A DNA stretch of 64,000 nt from positions 369,873,233 to 369,937,232 of the forward strand of contig NC_080539.1 of the NCBI RefSeq assembly GCF_028640845.1, read 5' to 3'. A program made the position numbers and the translations under genes. The stretch comes from Ahaetulla prasina. Lineage: Eukaryota > Chordata > Lepidosauria > Squamata > Colubridae. Each line of letters begins with the position of its first letter. Within the stretch, counting starts at the first letter, position 1. Below, piece after piece: positions 44,761-55,248 of the stretch. The notes below the pieces were generated by a model that worked only from the letters and a program-made list of their open reading frames with translations, was not told where the DNA came from and made no database searches.

Positions 44761-46160
44761 GAGAAACTGAGTTTATTTATTTATAGGCCCCCCTCCAGTC
44801 CCCATATTTTGCAAATCTCTTCCAATCCAATTCCACTTTTCCGACTCTCAAACCCATCTGACCTCCTCTCCCCTCTCAATTCATGGCCCTTAACGTCATG
44901 AGACTTTTTCCGTGGGGCTCTCCCAAGCCCCTCTTCTCACCCCACCAACATAAAGGGTCCACTCCCCTCCTCAATGAGGACTAGTTTCTTAACCCACGCT
45001 CATCTTCTCCACTCACCCTGCCACCATTGGTTGGGGTGCACTTTTCTTGGCCCCCCTCCAGCCAGGTGATGCCTAGCCAGGCCTGTGCCCCTCTCTGGGG
45101 GAGAGGGGATCACCGGGGTGCCCATTCCACCCACCTCCACCTTCCCATGGCCCAGATATGGTTTTTTTTCTCTCTCTCTCCCCAGCCCCAGGTCCACGCC
45201 CTTCCTTTTATGCCCCAATTCCGTGGCTTGCCCCCCTTAAGATTTTTGTTTTTGCTGTTGCTGCTTTGGGAAAGGGGAGGGGGGGATATCTCCTGCAAGA
45301 GGAACCCCCCTTCCTCCCCACCCAAAAAACCCACCACCTCCCTTCTGGCTGCACCTCCCGCACCTGGTTCCCCCAACCCTCCTTTCCCCTCTTCCCCAAA
45401 GGCCCCCCCTTTCTCTTTCCCCTTCCTTTATGTCAAAGGCTCCTTTGCAAAACTAGAGAGGTTGGGTGGGGAGAAACTGAGTTTATTTTATTTATAGGCC
45501 CCCCTCCAGTCCCCATATTTTGCAAATCTCTTCCAATCCAATTCCACTTTTCCCACCCTCAAACCCCTCTGCCCTCCTCCCCTCTCAATTCATGGCCCTT
45601 AACGTCATGAGACTTTTCTGTGGGGCCTCCCAAGCCCCTCTTCTCACCCCACCAACATAAAGGGTCCACTCCCCTCCTCAATGAGGACTAGTTTCTTAAC
45701 CCACGCTCATCTTCTCCACTCACCCTGCCACCATTGGTTGGGGTGCACTTTTCTTGGCCCCCTTCCAGCCAGGTGATGCCCAGCCAGGCCTGTGCCCCTC
45801 TGGGGAGAGGATCACCAGTGCCCATTCCACCCACCTCCACCGTCCCATGGCCCAGATATGGTTTTTTTTCTCTCTCTCTCCCCAGCCCCAGGTCCACGCC
45901 CTTCCTTTTATGCCCCAATTCCGTGGCTTGCCCCCCTTAAGATTTTTGTTTTTGCTGTTGCTGCTTTGGGAAAGGGGAGGGGGGGATATCTCCTGCAAGA
46001 GGAACCCCCCTTCCTCCCCCCCCAAAAAACCCACCACCTCCCTTCTGGCTGCACCTCCCGCACCTGGTTCCCCCAACCCTCCTTTCCCCTCTTCCCCAAA
46101 GGCCCCCCCCTTTCTCTTTCCCCTTCCTTTATGTCAAAGGCTCCTTTGCAAAACTAGAGA
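44761..46160. repeat. ~700-bp tandem duplication in intron 1
   Basis: 44761-45470 and 45471-46160 both begin gagaaactgagtttatttat and share ccctccagtccccatatttt, ggttggggtgcacttttctt, ttttgtttttgctgttgctg and tttatgtcaaaggctccttt. They differ by a few small indels. Both copies are pyrimidine-rich; overlapping open frames in them are compositional. Confidence 0.88.
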
Positions 46161-46220
46161 GGTTGGGTGGGGGGGGAGAGAAATCACCCCTTGCAATCTC
46201 CACTAACGCCTCCCTGCTAC

Positions 46221-47340
46221 CGTTAATATCGGAGGGGGCTCCCCGACTTCTGGGCACCCCGATGCCCATGCTTCCCTGCCCCCTCCCCTCTAGGCCTGCT
46301 CCCCTTAATATCGGAGGGGGCTCCCCAACTTCTGGGCACCCATGCTTCCCTGCCCCCTCCCCCCGAAGCCCCCTACCCTTAATATTGGAGGGGGCTCCCC
46401 GACTTCTGGGCACCCCGATGCCCATGCTTCTCTACCCCCTGCCCCCTACCCTTAATATTGGAGGGGGCTCCCCGACTTCTGGGCACCCATGCTTCTCTGC
46501 CCCCTCCCCCCTCCCCTTAATATTGGAGGGGGCTCCCCGACTTCTGGGCACCCTGATGCCCATGCTTCCCTGCCCCATTCCCCCCTACCCTTAATATAGG
46601 AGGGGGCTCCCCGACTTCTGGGCACCCCGATGCCCATGCTTCCCTGCCCCCTCCCCTCTAGCCCCTCTCCCCTTAATCTCCCCGACTTCTGAGCACCCAT
46701 GCTTCCCTGCCCCCTCCCCCTAACCTTAATATCAGAGCGGGCTCCCCGTCTTCTGGGCACCCCGATGCCCATGCTTCCCTGCCCCCTCCCCTTAATATCA
46801 GGGGGGGCTCCCTGACTTCTGGGCACCCTGATGCCCATACTTCCTGCCCCTCCCCTAACCTTAATATCGGAGGGGCTCTGACTTCTGGGCACCCATGCTT
46901 CCCTGCCCCCTCCCCCCTAATCTTAATATCAGAGGGGGCTCCCCGACTTCTGGACACCCATGCTTCCCTGCCCCCTCCCCCCTAACCTTAATATTAGAGG
47001 GGGCTCCCCAACTTCCGGGCACCCTGATGCCCATGCTTCCCTGCCCCATTCCCCCCTACCCTTAATATAAGAGGGGGCTCCCCAACTTCTGGGCACCCAT
47101 GCTTCCTTGTCCCTAACCCCCCCCTCCCCTTAATATTGGAGGGGGCTCCCCGACTTCTGGGCAACCGATGCCCATGCTTCACTGCCCCATAGAATAGAAT
47201 AGAATTTTTTATTAGCCAAGTGTGATTGGACACACAAGGAATTTGTCTTGGTGCATATGCTCTCAGTGTACCAAGAGAGCATTCCCCCCTACCCTTAATA
47301 TAGGAGGGGGCTCCCCGACTTCTGGGCACCCATGCTTCCC
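46221..47340. repeat. GC-rich minisatellite in intron 1, ~58-68 bp unit
   Basis: About 16 units of ccttaatatcggagggggct, ccccgacttctgggcacc, with or without ccgatgcc, then catgcttccctgccccctcc. Units with and without the extra seven or so bases alternate irregularly. An AATAG-tailed LINE fragment (about 47190-47275) is inserted in one unit. The array ends about 330 bp from exon 1. Confidence 0.9.
47190..47275 (-). mobile_element. AATAG-tailed LINE tip inside the minisatellite
   Basis: atagaatagaatagaattt leads to gccaagtgtgattggacaca and ctctcagtgtacc, the last ~80 bp of the LINE. Confidence 0.8.
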
Positions 47341-47479
47341 TGCCCCCTCCCCCTTTTTTTTCTCTGCCCCCCCTCCCCTTTGAGTCGTGGTTTCTTTTTT
47401 TTTTCCTTCCTTCCTCCCCACGGGGGTCCGTGTTTCCCCCTCCCAGATCTCCTCCCCCAACTCCGAAAGGTCCACCGAT

Positions 47480-48480
47480 CCTGAACGCACCCGCGGCATT
47501 GGACTGCCCCTCCCCTTCTCCCTTTGCACCCAACCGCCCTCCCTCCATAACCCCGCATTCCCACGACACGCTCCTCCCTGGGTCCCTGAGCACGCATGCA
47601 TGCATGCAAGCAAGCCCTCCCCATCCGACCCCCTCCCCACTCTCCTCCCCCCTCTCCCTCCTCTTACCGAGTGCCGGCTTTGCGGAAACATCATGCCAAT
47701 CGGGGAGAGGCAGCCGAGCCGGAGGCAGCCAGCCAGCCGGCGGCTGCTGCTGCTGCTGCTCCTCCTCCTCCTGCAGCCGCTTGCAAAGCCGCCACCCCCC
47801 GCCGACCGGCCAAAGGCGGCCGAGGAAGCGCCAGGCGGCGGCGGCGGCGGCTTCTGCAGCAGGAGAGAGGCGGCCTTTGTGGGTCTCTCAATCGGGGATG
47901 GCTCCCCCGGGGGTGGGGGGGGGTCCGTTGCAAGAAGCCCCCCCGCAGAGCCCCCCCTCTCTCGCTCTCGCTCTGGGAAGCGGGGAGGCGCCTGAGCTGC
48001 GGGCCCGAGCGGGGCTGGTCGCCCAAGGCCGGAAGGACGCGAAGGGCAAGCGGCGCAGTTTCCCCTCCCGGGGCCTCGCCCGCCTCGCTTCGCCTTTCCT
48101 CGGCTGCTGCTGCTGCTGCCGCCGCCGCTCCTCCTATTGTCTAATGGCGGCTGCGGACCCCCGCGCTCGCTCCTGCGGCTGAGCGGCAGCACCACCTGCT
48201 GCTCCGCCGCTGCATTTCCCGGCCCCGCCCCGCCCCCCCCCTCGCCAAGCCCCGCCCCCTCTCGCACGCGCGCCCGCCCGCAAGCCCCGCCTCCCTTTTC
48301 CTCCTCCTTCTCCTCCTTTCCCCCACCACCACCCTCGGGGCTGCTGTGCGCGTTCCGGCAGGCGGATGCAAAGTGGGGAAAAGGGGGAAGAAGAGAGAGA
48401 GAGAGAGAGAGAGAGACGCCGCGTGGCCTGGCCTCGCGTCCCACCCGCGGGAGGAAAGCCCCTCCCTCCCTCCCCACTCT
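47480..48480 (-). promoter_or_regulatory. TLE5: CpG-island promoter and 5' UTR of TLE5
   Basis: This 1 kb is very GC-rich with dense CpG and spans exon 1. A GC-box cluster (ccccgccccgcccc) lies near 48223-48240. A YY1-like core (aatggcggc on the plus strand) lies near 48142-48150. CTG/CTC triplet runs near 47745-47772 and 48103-48130 would lie in the 5' UTR. No clear TATA box is present in gene orientation, so dispersed initiation near 48.15-48.25 kb is likely. The island is bounded on the upstream side by an (AG)n tract at about 48391-48415 and then a minisatellite. Confidence 0.75.
47668..47694 (-). CDS. TLE5: TLE5 coding exon 1 (residues 1-9)
   Basis: The minus strand reads ATGATG followed by codons for FPQSRHS, then a consensus donor GTAAGAG. 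The MMFPQSRHS start is the characteristic N terminus of TLE5 and differs from the MYPQGRHP start of the full-length TLE1-4 proteins, which is why this gene is called TLE5. The exon ends in phase 0. It sits inside the CpG island. The frame upstream of the ATG is open for about 270 codons because the 5' UTR is GC-rich and lacks stop codons, so an extended N terminus is not excluded by sequence. The double ATG is kept as the start by family precedent. Confidence 0.95.
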
Positions 48481-51400
48481 TTGCAATGCGTGGACGGGTC
48501 GATCCCGCATATCCCTCCCCACTCACTGCAACGGTGCGTGGACGGGGTCGGTCCAGAATATCCCCTCCCCTCCCCCACTCACCGCAACGGTGCGTGGACG
48601 GGGGTCGATCCCGCACAGGATATCCCTCCCCCACTCTTTGCAATGCGTGGATGAGGTCGGTCCAGAAATTCCCCTCCCCCACCCACTCCTTGCATCGGTG
48701 CGTGGACGGGGGTCGATCCCGCGTAGGATATCCCTCCCCCACTCTTTGCAATGCGTGGATGAGGTCGGTCCAGAATTTCCCCTCCCCTCCCCCGCTCCTT
48801 GCATCGGTGCGTGGACGGGGTCGATCCCGCACAGGATATCCCTCCCCCACTCTTTGCAATGCGTGGATGAGGTCGGTCCAGAAATTCCCCTCCCCCACCC
48901 ACTCCTTGCATCGGTGCGTGGACGGGGGTCGATCCCGCGTAGGATATCCCTCCCTCATTCTTTGCAATGCGTGGATGAGGTCGGTCCAGAATTTCCCCTC
49001 CCCTCCCCCGCTCCTTGCATCGGTGCGTGGACGGGGTCGATCCCGCACAGGATATCCTCCCCACTCTTTGCAATGCGTGGATGAGGTCGGTCCAGAAATT
49101 CCCTCCCCACCCACTCTTTGCAACGCTGCGTGGACGGGGGTCGATCCCGCGTAGGATATCCCTCCCTCGTTCTTTGCAATGCGTGGACGAGGTCGGTCCA
49201 GAATATCCCCTCCCCTCCCCCACTCACCGCAACGGTGCGTGGACGGGTCGGTCCAGAAATTCCCTCCCCACTTTGCAATGCGTGGATGAGGTCGGTCCAG
49301 AAATTCCCCTCCCCCACCCACTCCTTGCATCGGTGCGTGGACGGGGGTCGATCCCGCGTAGGATATCCCTCCCTCATTCTTTGCAATGCGTGGATGAGGT
49401 CGGTCCAGAATTTCCCCTCCCCTCCCCCGCTCCTTGCATCGGTGCGTGGACGGGGTCGATCCCGCACAGGATATCCCTCCCCCACTCTTTGCAATGCGTG
49501 GATGAGGTCGGTCCAGAAATTCCCCTCCCCCACCCACTCCTTGCATCGGTGCGTGGACGGGGGTCGATCCCGCGTAGGATATCCCTCCCTCATTCTTTGC
49601 AATGCGTGGATGTGGTCGGTCCAGAATATCCCCTCCCCTCCCCCGCTCCTTGCATCGGTGCGTGGTCGGGGTCGATCCACAGGATATCCTCCCCACTCTT
49701 TGCAATGCGTGGATGAGGTCGGTCCAGAAATTCCCCTCCCCCACCCACTCCTTGCATCGGTGCGTGGACGGGGGTCGATCCCGCGTAGGATATCCCTCCC
49801 TCATTCTTTGCAATGCGTGGATGAGGTCGGTCCAGAATTTCCCCTCCCCTCCCCCGCTCCTTGCATCGGTGCGTGGACGGGGTCGATCCCAGATAGTTTT
49901 TCCCCTCCCCCACACTCTTTGCAACGGTGCGTGGACGGGGTCGATCCCGCATAAGATATCCCTCCCCCATTCTTTGCAATGCGTGGGTGAGGTCGGTCCA
50001 GAATATCCTCTCCCCTCCCCCACTCTGCAACGGTGCGTGGACGGGGGTCGATCCAAGATAGTTTTCCCCTCCCTCACCCACTCCTTGCATCGATGCATGG
50101 ACAGGTTCGATCCCGCATATCCCTCCCCCACTCTTTGCAATGCGTGGATGAGGTCGGTCCAGAATATCCCCTCCCCTCCCCCACTCTGCAACGGTGCGTG
50201 AACGGGGTGGATCACGGATATCTCCCCCCCCCCCCATTTGCACCGACGCGTGGACGGGGTCGGTCGGTCCCAGATAGTTCCCCCCCACACTCTGTCGTCC
50301 CCTCCCCCACTCCTTGCACCAATGTGTGGACTGGGGTCGACCCTGCGTATCCCTTTCCCTCCCCCATCTTTCCAATGCTTGGACGAGGTCGGCCCAGGAT
50401 ATCCCTCCCTCCCCACCCACTCCTTGCATCGGTGCGTGGACGGGTCGGTCCCAGATAGTTTTCCTCCCCACTCTTTGCAACGGTGCGTGGACGGGGGTCG
50501 ATCCCGCATAGGATATCCCTCCCCCACTCTTTGCAATGCGTGGATGAGGTCGGTCCAGAAATTCCCCTCCCCCACCCCGCTCCTTGCATCGGTGCGTGGA
50601 CGGGGTCGGTCCCAGATAGTTTTTCCCCTCCCCCACACTCTTTGCAACGGTGCGTGGACGGGGTCGATCCCGCATAAGATATCCCTCCCTCGTTCTTTGC
50701 AATGCGTGGGTGAGGTCGGTCCAGAATATCCTCTCCCCTCCCCCACTCTGCAACGGTGCCTGGATGGGGTCGATCCCAGATAGTTTTCCCCTCCCTCACC
50801 CACTCCTTGCATCGATGCGTGGACAGGGGTCCCGCATATCCCTCCCCCACTCTTTGCAATGCGTGGATGAGGTCGGTCCAGAATATCCCCTCCCCTCCCC
50901 TCACCCACTCTTTGCAACGGTGCGTGAACGGGGTGGATCACGGATATCTTCCCCCCCTCCCATTTGCACCGACGCGTGGACGGGGTCAGTCAGTCCCAGA
51001 TAGTTCCCCCCCACACTCTGTCGTCCCCTCCCCCACTCCTTGCACCAATGTGTGGACTGGGGTCGACCCTGCGTATCCCTTTCCTCCTCCTCCCCACCTC
51101 GGGGCTGCTGTGCGCGTTCCGGCAGGCGGATGCAAAGTGGGGAAAAGGGGGGGGGGAAGAAGAGAGAGAGAGACGCCGCGTGGCCTGGCCTCGCGTCCCA
51201 CCCGCGGGAGGAAAGCCTCCCCCCCCTCCTCACTCCCCACTCACTGCAACGGTGCGTGGACGGGGTCGGTCCAGAATATCCCTCCCCACTCTTTGCAATG
51301 CGTGGACGAGGTCGGTCCAGAATATCCCCTCCCCTCCCCTCCCCCACTCTTTGCAACGCTGCGTGGACGGGGGTCGATCCCGCGTAGGATATCCCTCCCT

Positions 51401-53458
51401 CGTTCTTTGCAATGCGTGGACGAGGTCGGTCCAGAATATCCCCTCCCCTCCCCCACTCACCGCAACGGTGCGTGGACGGGGGTCGATCCCGCACAGGATA
51501 TCCCTCCCCCACTCTTTGCAATGCGTGGATGAGGTCGGTCCAGAAATTCCCCTCCCCCGCCCACTCCTTGCATCGGTGCGTGGACGGGGTCGGTCCCAGA
51601 TAGTTTTTCCCCTCCCCACACTCTGTCGTCCCTCCCCACTCCTTGCAATGCGTGGATGGGGTCGATCCAAGATAGTTTTCCTCCCCCATCTTTCCAATGC
51701 TTGGACGAGGTCGGCCCAGGATATCCCTTCCCCCCACTCTTTCCAATGCGTGGACGAGGTAGGTCCACAATATCCCCTCCCCCTCCACTCCTTGCAATGG
51801 TGGGTGGACGGGGTCGATCATGGATATCAGCCTCCTCTCCTATTAGAAACCGACGCGTGGACGGGGTCGGTGGTCCCAGATAGTTTCTCCCCCCACCCCC
51901 CCATCTCTGCCAGTCTTTGCACCAGTGCATGGACCAGGTCGATCCCGGATAAATCCCCTCCCATACGTTTCACCGATGGGGGTCGATCCCGGATATCACT
52001 CCCCCACCCTGCACAGACGCACAGCTGCGTAGACCGGGTGGGGGGGGTCGATCGTGGATACCCTCCCCCACTCTTTGCAACTATTCTATTCTAATCTATT
52101 CTATTCTATGGGTGGATCATGGATATCACCTCCCCCTCCCCTCTTAGAAAACAACACGTGGATGGGGTCGCTCCCAGATAGTCCCCCCCCCAAGTCTTTG
52201 CACCAGTGCGTGGACAGGGTCGATCCCGGATATCCCCTCCCCCACTCTTTCCACCGACTGGGGTCGATCCCGGATATCATTCCCCCCTCCGCGGACTCAC
52301 AGATGCGTAGAGTCGATCATGGATAAAAAAAACCCCACTCCTTGCATGGATGGGATCGGTCCCGCACAGGATATCCCTCCCCCACTCTTTGCAATGCGTG
52401 GATGAGGTCGGTCCAGAAATTCCCCTCCCCCGCCCACTCCTTGCATCGGTGCGTGGACGGGGTCGGTCCCAGATAGTTTTTCCCCTCCCCCACACTCTTT
52501 GCAACGGTGCGTGGACGGGGGTCGATCCCGCATAGGATATCCCTCCCCCACTCTTTGCAATGCGTGGATGAGGTCGGTCCAGAATATCCTCTCCCCTCCC
52601 CCACTCTGCAACGGTGCCTGGATGGGGTCGATCCCAGATAGTTTTCCCCTCCCTCACCCACTCCTTGCATCGATGCGTGGACAGGGGTCCCGCATATCCC
52701 TCCCCCACTCTTTGCAATGTGTGGGTGAGGTCGGTCCAGAATATCCCTCCTCCCCACTCTGCAACGGTGCGTGAACGGGGTGGATCACGGATATCTTCCC
52801 CCCCTCCCATTTGCACCGACGCGTGGACGGGGTCAGTCAGTCCCAGATAGTTCCCCCCCACACTCTGTCGTCCCCTCCCCCACTCCTTGCACCAATGTGT
52901 GGACTGGGGTCGACCCTGCGTATCCCTTTCCCTCCCCCATCTTTCCAATGCTTGGACGAGGTCGGCCCAGGATATCCCTTCCCCCCACTCTTTCCAATGC
53001 GTGGACGAGGTAGGTCCACAATATCCCCTCCCCCTCCACTCCTTGCAATGGTGGGTGGACGGGGTCGATCATGGATATCAGCCTCCTCTCCTATTAGAAA
53101 CCGACGCGTGGACGGGGTCGGTGGTCCCAGATAGTTTCTCCCCCCACCCCCCCATCTCTGCCAGTCTTTGCACCAGTGCATGGACCAGGTCGATCCCGGA
53201 TAAATCCTCCCATACGTTTCACCGACTGGGGTCGATCCCGGATATCATTCCCCCCTCCGCGGATTCACAGATGCGTAGAGTCGATCATGGATAAAAAAAA
53301 CCCCACTCCTTGCATGGATGGGATCGATCCCACATATCCCTCCCTCCCCCCATCTTCCCAATGCTTGGATGAGGTTGGTCCAGGATATCCCTTCCCCCAC
53401 TCCTTGCACCAATGCGTGGATGGGGTCGATAGCGGATATCTCCCCCCACCACCCCACA
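48480..53458. repeat. ~5-kb GC-rich minisatellite upstream of TLE5, ~55-bp monomer
   Basis: Monomers follow ctctttgcaatgcgtggatg, aggtcggtccagaatatccc, ctcccctcccc. Two monomer types alternate (gcatcggtgcgtggacgggg with gatcccgc; and gcaatgcgtggatgaggtcg with gtccagaa), giving a ~109-bp dimer. In the first 1.3 kb dimers with cgcacagg and cgcgtagg alternate as a ~216-bp unit. Larger blocks are repeated at about 0.9-1.3 and 2.7 kb. The minus strand carries regular G-runs (gggg and gggagggg). A (TTCTA)n scrap lies at 52081-52110. Very long open frames on both strands (up to 935 codons on the minus strand) follow from the lack of stop triplets in the unit. Confidence 0.93.
51095..51237. repeat. 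Copy of the TLE5 promoter edge inside the array
   Basis: ctcggggctgctgtgcgcgt, ccggcaggcggatgcaaagt, an (AG)n run and gacgccgcgtggcctggcct to cccgcgggaggaaagcc repeat the sequence at about 48335-48465 with only small changes, mostly in G-run and (AG)n length. Confidence 0.9.
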
Positions 53459-54420
53459 TAGAATAGAATAGAATAGAATTTTATTGGCCAAGTGTGATTG
53501 GACACACAAGGAATTTGTCTTGGTGCATATGCTCTCAGTGTACATAAAAGAAAAGATACGTTCATCAAGGTACAACATTTACAACACAATTGATGATCAA
53601 TATATCAATATAAATCATAAGGATTGCCAGCAACAAGTTATAGTCATACAGTCATAAGTGGAAAGAGATTGGTGATGGGAACTATGAAACGATTAATAGT
53701 AGTGCAGATTCAGTAAATAGTCTGACAGTGTTGAGGGAATTATTTGTTTAGCAGAGTGATGGCCTTCGGGAAAAACTGTTCTTGTGTCTAGTTGTTCTGG
53801 TGTGCAGTGCTCTATAGCGTCGTTTTGAGGGTAGGAGTTGAAACAGTTTATGTCCAGGATGCGAGGGATCTGCAAATATTTTCACGGCCCTCTTCTTGAT
53901 TCGTGCAGTATACAGGTCCTCAATGGAAGGCAAGTTGGTAGCAATTATCTTTTCTGCAGTTCTAATTATCCTCTGAAGTCTGTGTTTTTCTTGTTGGGTT
54001 GCAGAACCGAACCAGACAGTTATAGAGGTGCAAATGACAGACTCAATAATTCCTCTGTAGAATTGGATCAGCAGCTCCTTGGGCAGTTTGAGCTTACTGA
54101 GTTGGCGCAGAAAGAACATTCTTTGTTGTCCTTTTTTAATGATGTTTTTGATGTTAGCTGTCCATTTGAGATCTTGCGATATGATAGAACCCAGAAATTT
54201 GAAGGTTTCTACTGTTGATACTGTGTTGTCAAGTATTGTGAGAGGTGGAAGTATGGAAGGGTTTTTCCTAAAATCTACCACCATTTCTACGGTTTTGAGT
54301 GTGTTCAGTTCCAGATTGTTTTGGTTGCACCACAAGGCTAGTCGTTCGACCTCTCGTCTATATGCGGATTCGTCATTGTCTCGAATGAGACCAATCACTG
54401 TTGTGTCATTTGCACTGATG
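53459..54420 (-). mobile_element. AATAG-tailed LINE, longest copy, inserted in the upstream array
   Basis: The minus strand encodes NLELNTLKTVEMVVDFRKNP, LTILDNTVSTVETFKFLGSI, LPKELLIQFYRGIIESVICT, VWFGSATQQEKHRLQRIIRT and DPSHPGHKLFQLLPSKRRYR, the C-terminal part of a CR1-superfamily reverse transcriptase protein, then the 3' end and (AATAG)n. It is 5' truncated. Array-type sequence resumes on its far side at 54420-54535. Confidence 0.85.
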
Positions 54421-54535
54421 TGTATCCCAGATAGTCCCCCCCACCTCACTCTGCTCCCACCCCCAAGTCTTGGGCACCGATACCCGGACAGGGTCGGTCT
54501 GGGATACCCTTCCCCATATTTTTGCAATGGAGGGT
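54420..54535. repeat. Remnant of the upstream minisatellite beyond the LINE
   Basis: tatcccagatagtcccccc, ggacagggtcggtctgggat and ttgcaatgg match array monomers. Confidence 0.7.
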
Positions 54536-54649
54536 CCTGGCTTGCGGATTGCAGAGAGAGGCCAGAGTTGGGGAAGCGCACCAGATCTTCCTTTCCTTCC
54601 CCTCCCTGGGCTGTGGTGCGCTCTAGGTGGGTTGGGTTTGGGGGCAAAG

Positions 54650-54888
54650 CAGGGGTGAAATCCAGCAGGTTCTGCAGAACCGGTAGCGGAAATTTTGAGC
54701 AGGTCGGAGAACTGGCAAATACCACCTCTGGCTGACTCCAGAATCGGGTGGGAATGGAGATTTTGCAATATCCTTCCCCCAGGAGTGGGGAAGGAATGGA
54801 GATTTTGCAGTATCCTTCCCCTTCCACACCACGCCCACCGAGCCACGCCCACAGAACCGGTAGTAAAAAAAATTGGATTTCACCACTG
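54650..54888. mobile_element. Short hAT-type MITE with near-perfect 8-bp target duplication
   Basis: Ends CAGGGGTGAAATCC and GGATTTCACCACTG form inverted repeats. Flanks are GGGCAAAG (54642-54649) and GGACAAAG (54889-54896). It contains a ~50-bp direct repeat (gaatggagattttgcaatatcc). 239 bp, no coding. Confidence 0.78.
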
Positions 54889-55248
54889 GGACAAAGCGAT
54901 GGTTTGGGGTGTGTGTGTGTGACTTTGCACGACACCCCAAGCCCTCCAAGCCTCTTTTTCAATCAAACTCCTGCGTGCGGCTGGCAGCACTTGGCTTGCA
55001 AGTCGGGGGGCGGGGGAGGTCGATCGGGTTGTGCAATTTGGGTTTTTGAATGGTGGGGAGATGGATAAATGAAAGGAGAGAAGCAGTTGGGTCTCTGAGC
55101 CTGCGGGGTGACATCACTGGGGTGTAGGAGTGACGTCATGGGCACACTTTGATTCCCGCCCCCCCACGTAAGCAGGCAGGGAAAATGTAAGAAATAAATC
55201 AAGTGCAACTCAGTTGTATCCATTATAAGGCATGGCTGTAAATAAGGA

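Larger units (their letters stand above)
14000..48250 (-). other. TLE5: TLE5 (AES) transcription unit, seven coding exons
   Basis: This span holds all coding exons of TLE5, the short Groucho/TLE protein that has the N-terminal Q tetramerisation domain and a GP-like tail but no WD40 repeats. In known vertebrates it dampens TLE-mediated repression in the nucleus by joining TLE oligomers. Translating the minus strand at seven blocks with AG acceptors and GT donors gives one uninterrupted frame of 197 residues starting MMFPQSRHS and ending GEKSD. Intron lengths from exon 1 onward are about 11960, 950, 5720, 3511, 1545 and 6855 bp. Intron phases are 0, 2, 0, 0, 0, 0. The outer limits (TSS near 48.2 kb, poly(A) near 14.0 kb) are inferred; the exons are read directly. 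Confidence 0.93.

Noticed and set aside
45027..46206. Pro/Ser-rich frames of 120-156 codons
   Set aside because: They come from the pyrimidine-rich ~700-bp tandem duplication, overlap in several frames, and show no conserved domain or splice logic.
46163..46892. Frames of 143-146 codons over the intron 1 minisatellite
   Set aside because: Repeat translation only, with indels between units shifting the frame.
16560..47694. Calling the gene TLE1, TLE2, TLE3 or TLE4 instead of TLE5
   Set aside because: The MMFPQSRHS start, the TLE5-type residues in exons 3 and 6, and the stop right after GEKSD at 197 residues fit TLE5. Full-length TLE proteins continue into CcN, SP and WD40 regions that are not present here.
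48134..50941. 935-codon open frame on the minus strand, and similar long frames to about 53.4 kb on both strands
   Set aside because: They lie wholly in a minisatellite whose unit lacks stop triplets. The peptide is a simple repeat, several frames on both strands are equally open, and no start context or known domain is present.
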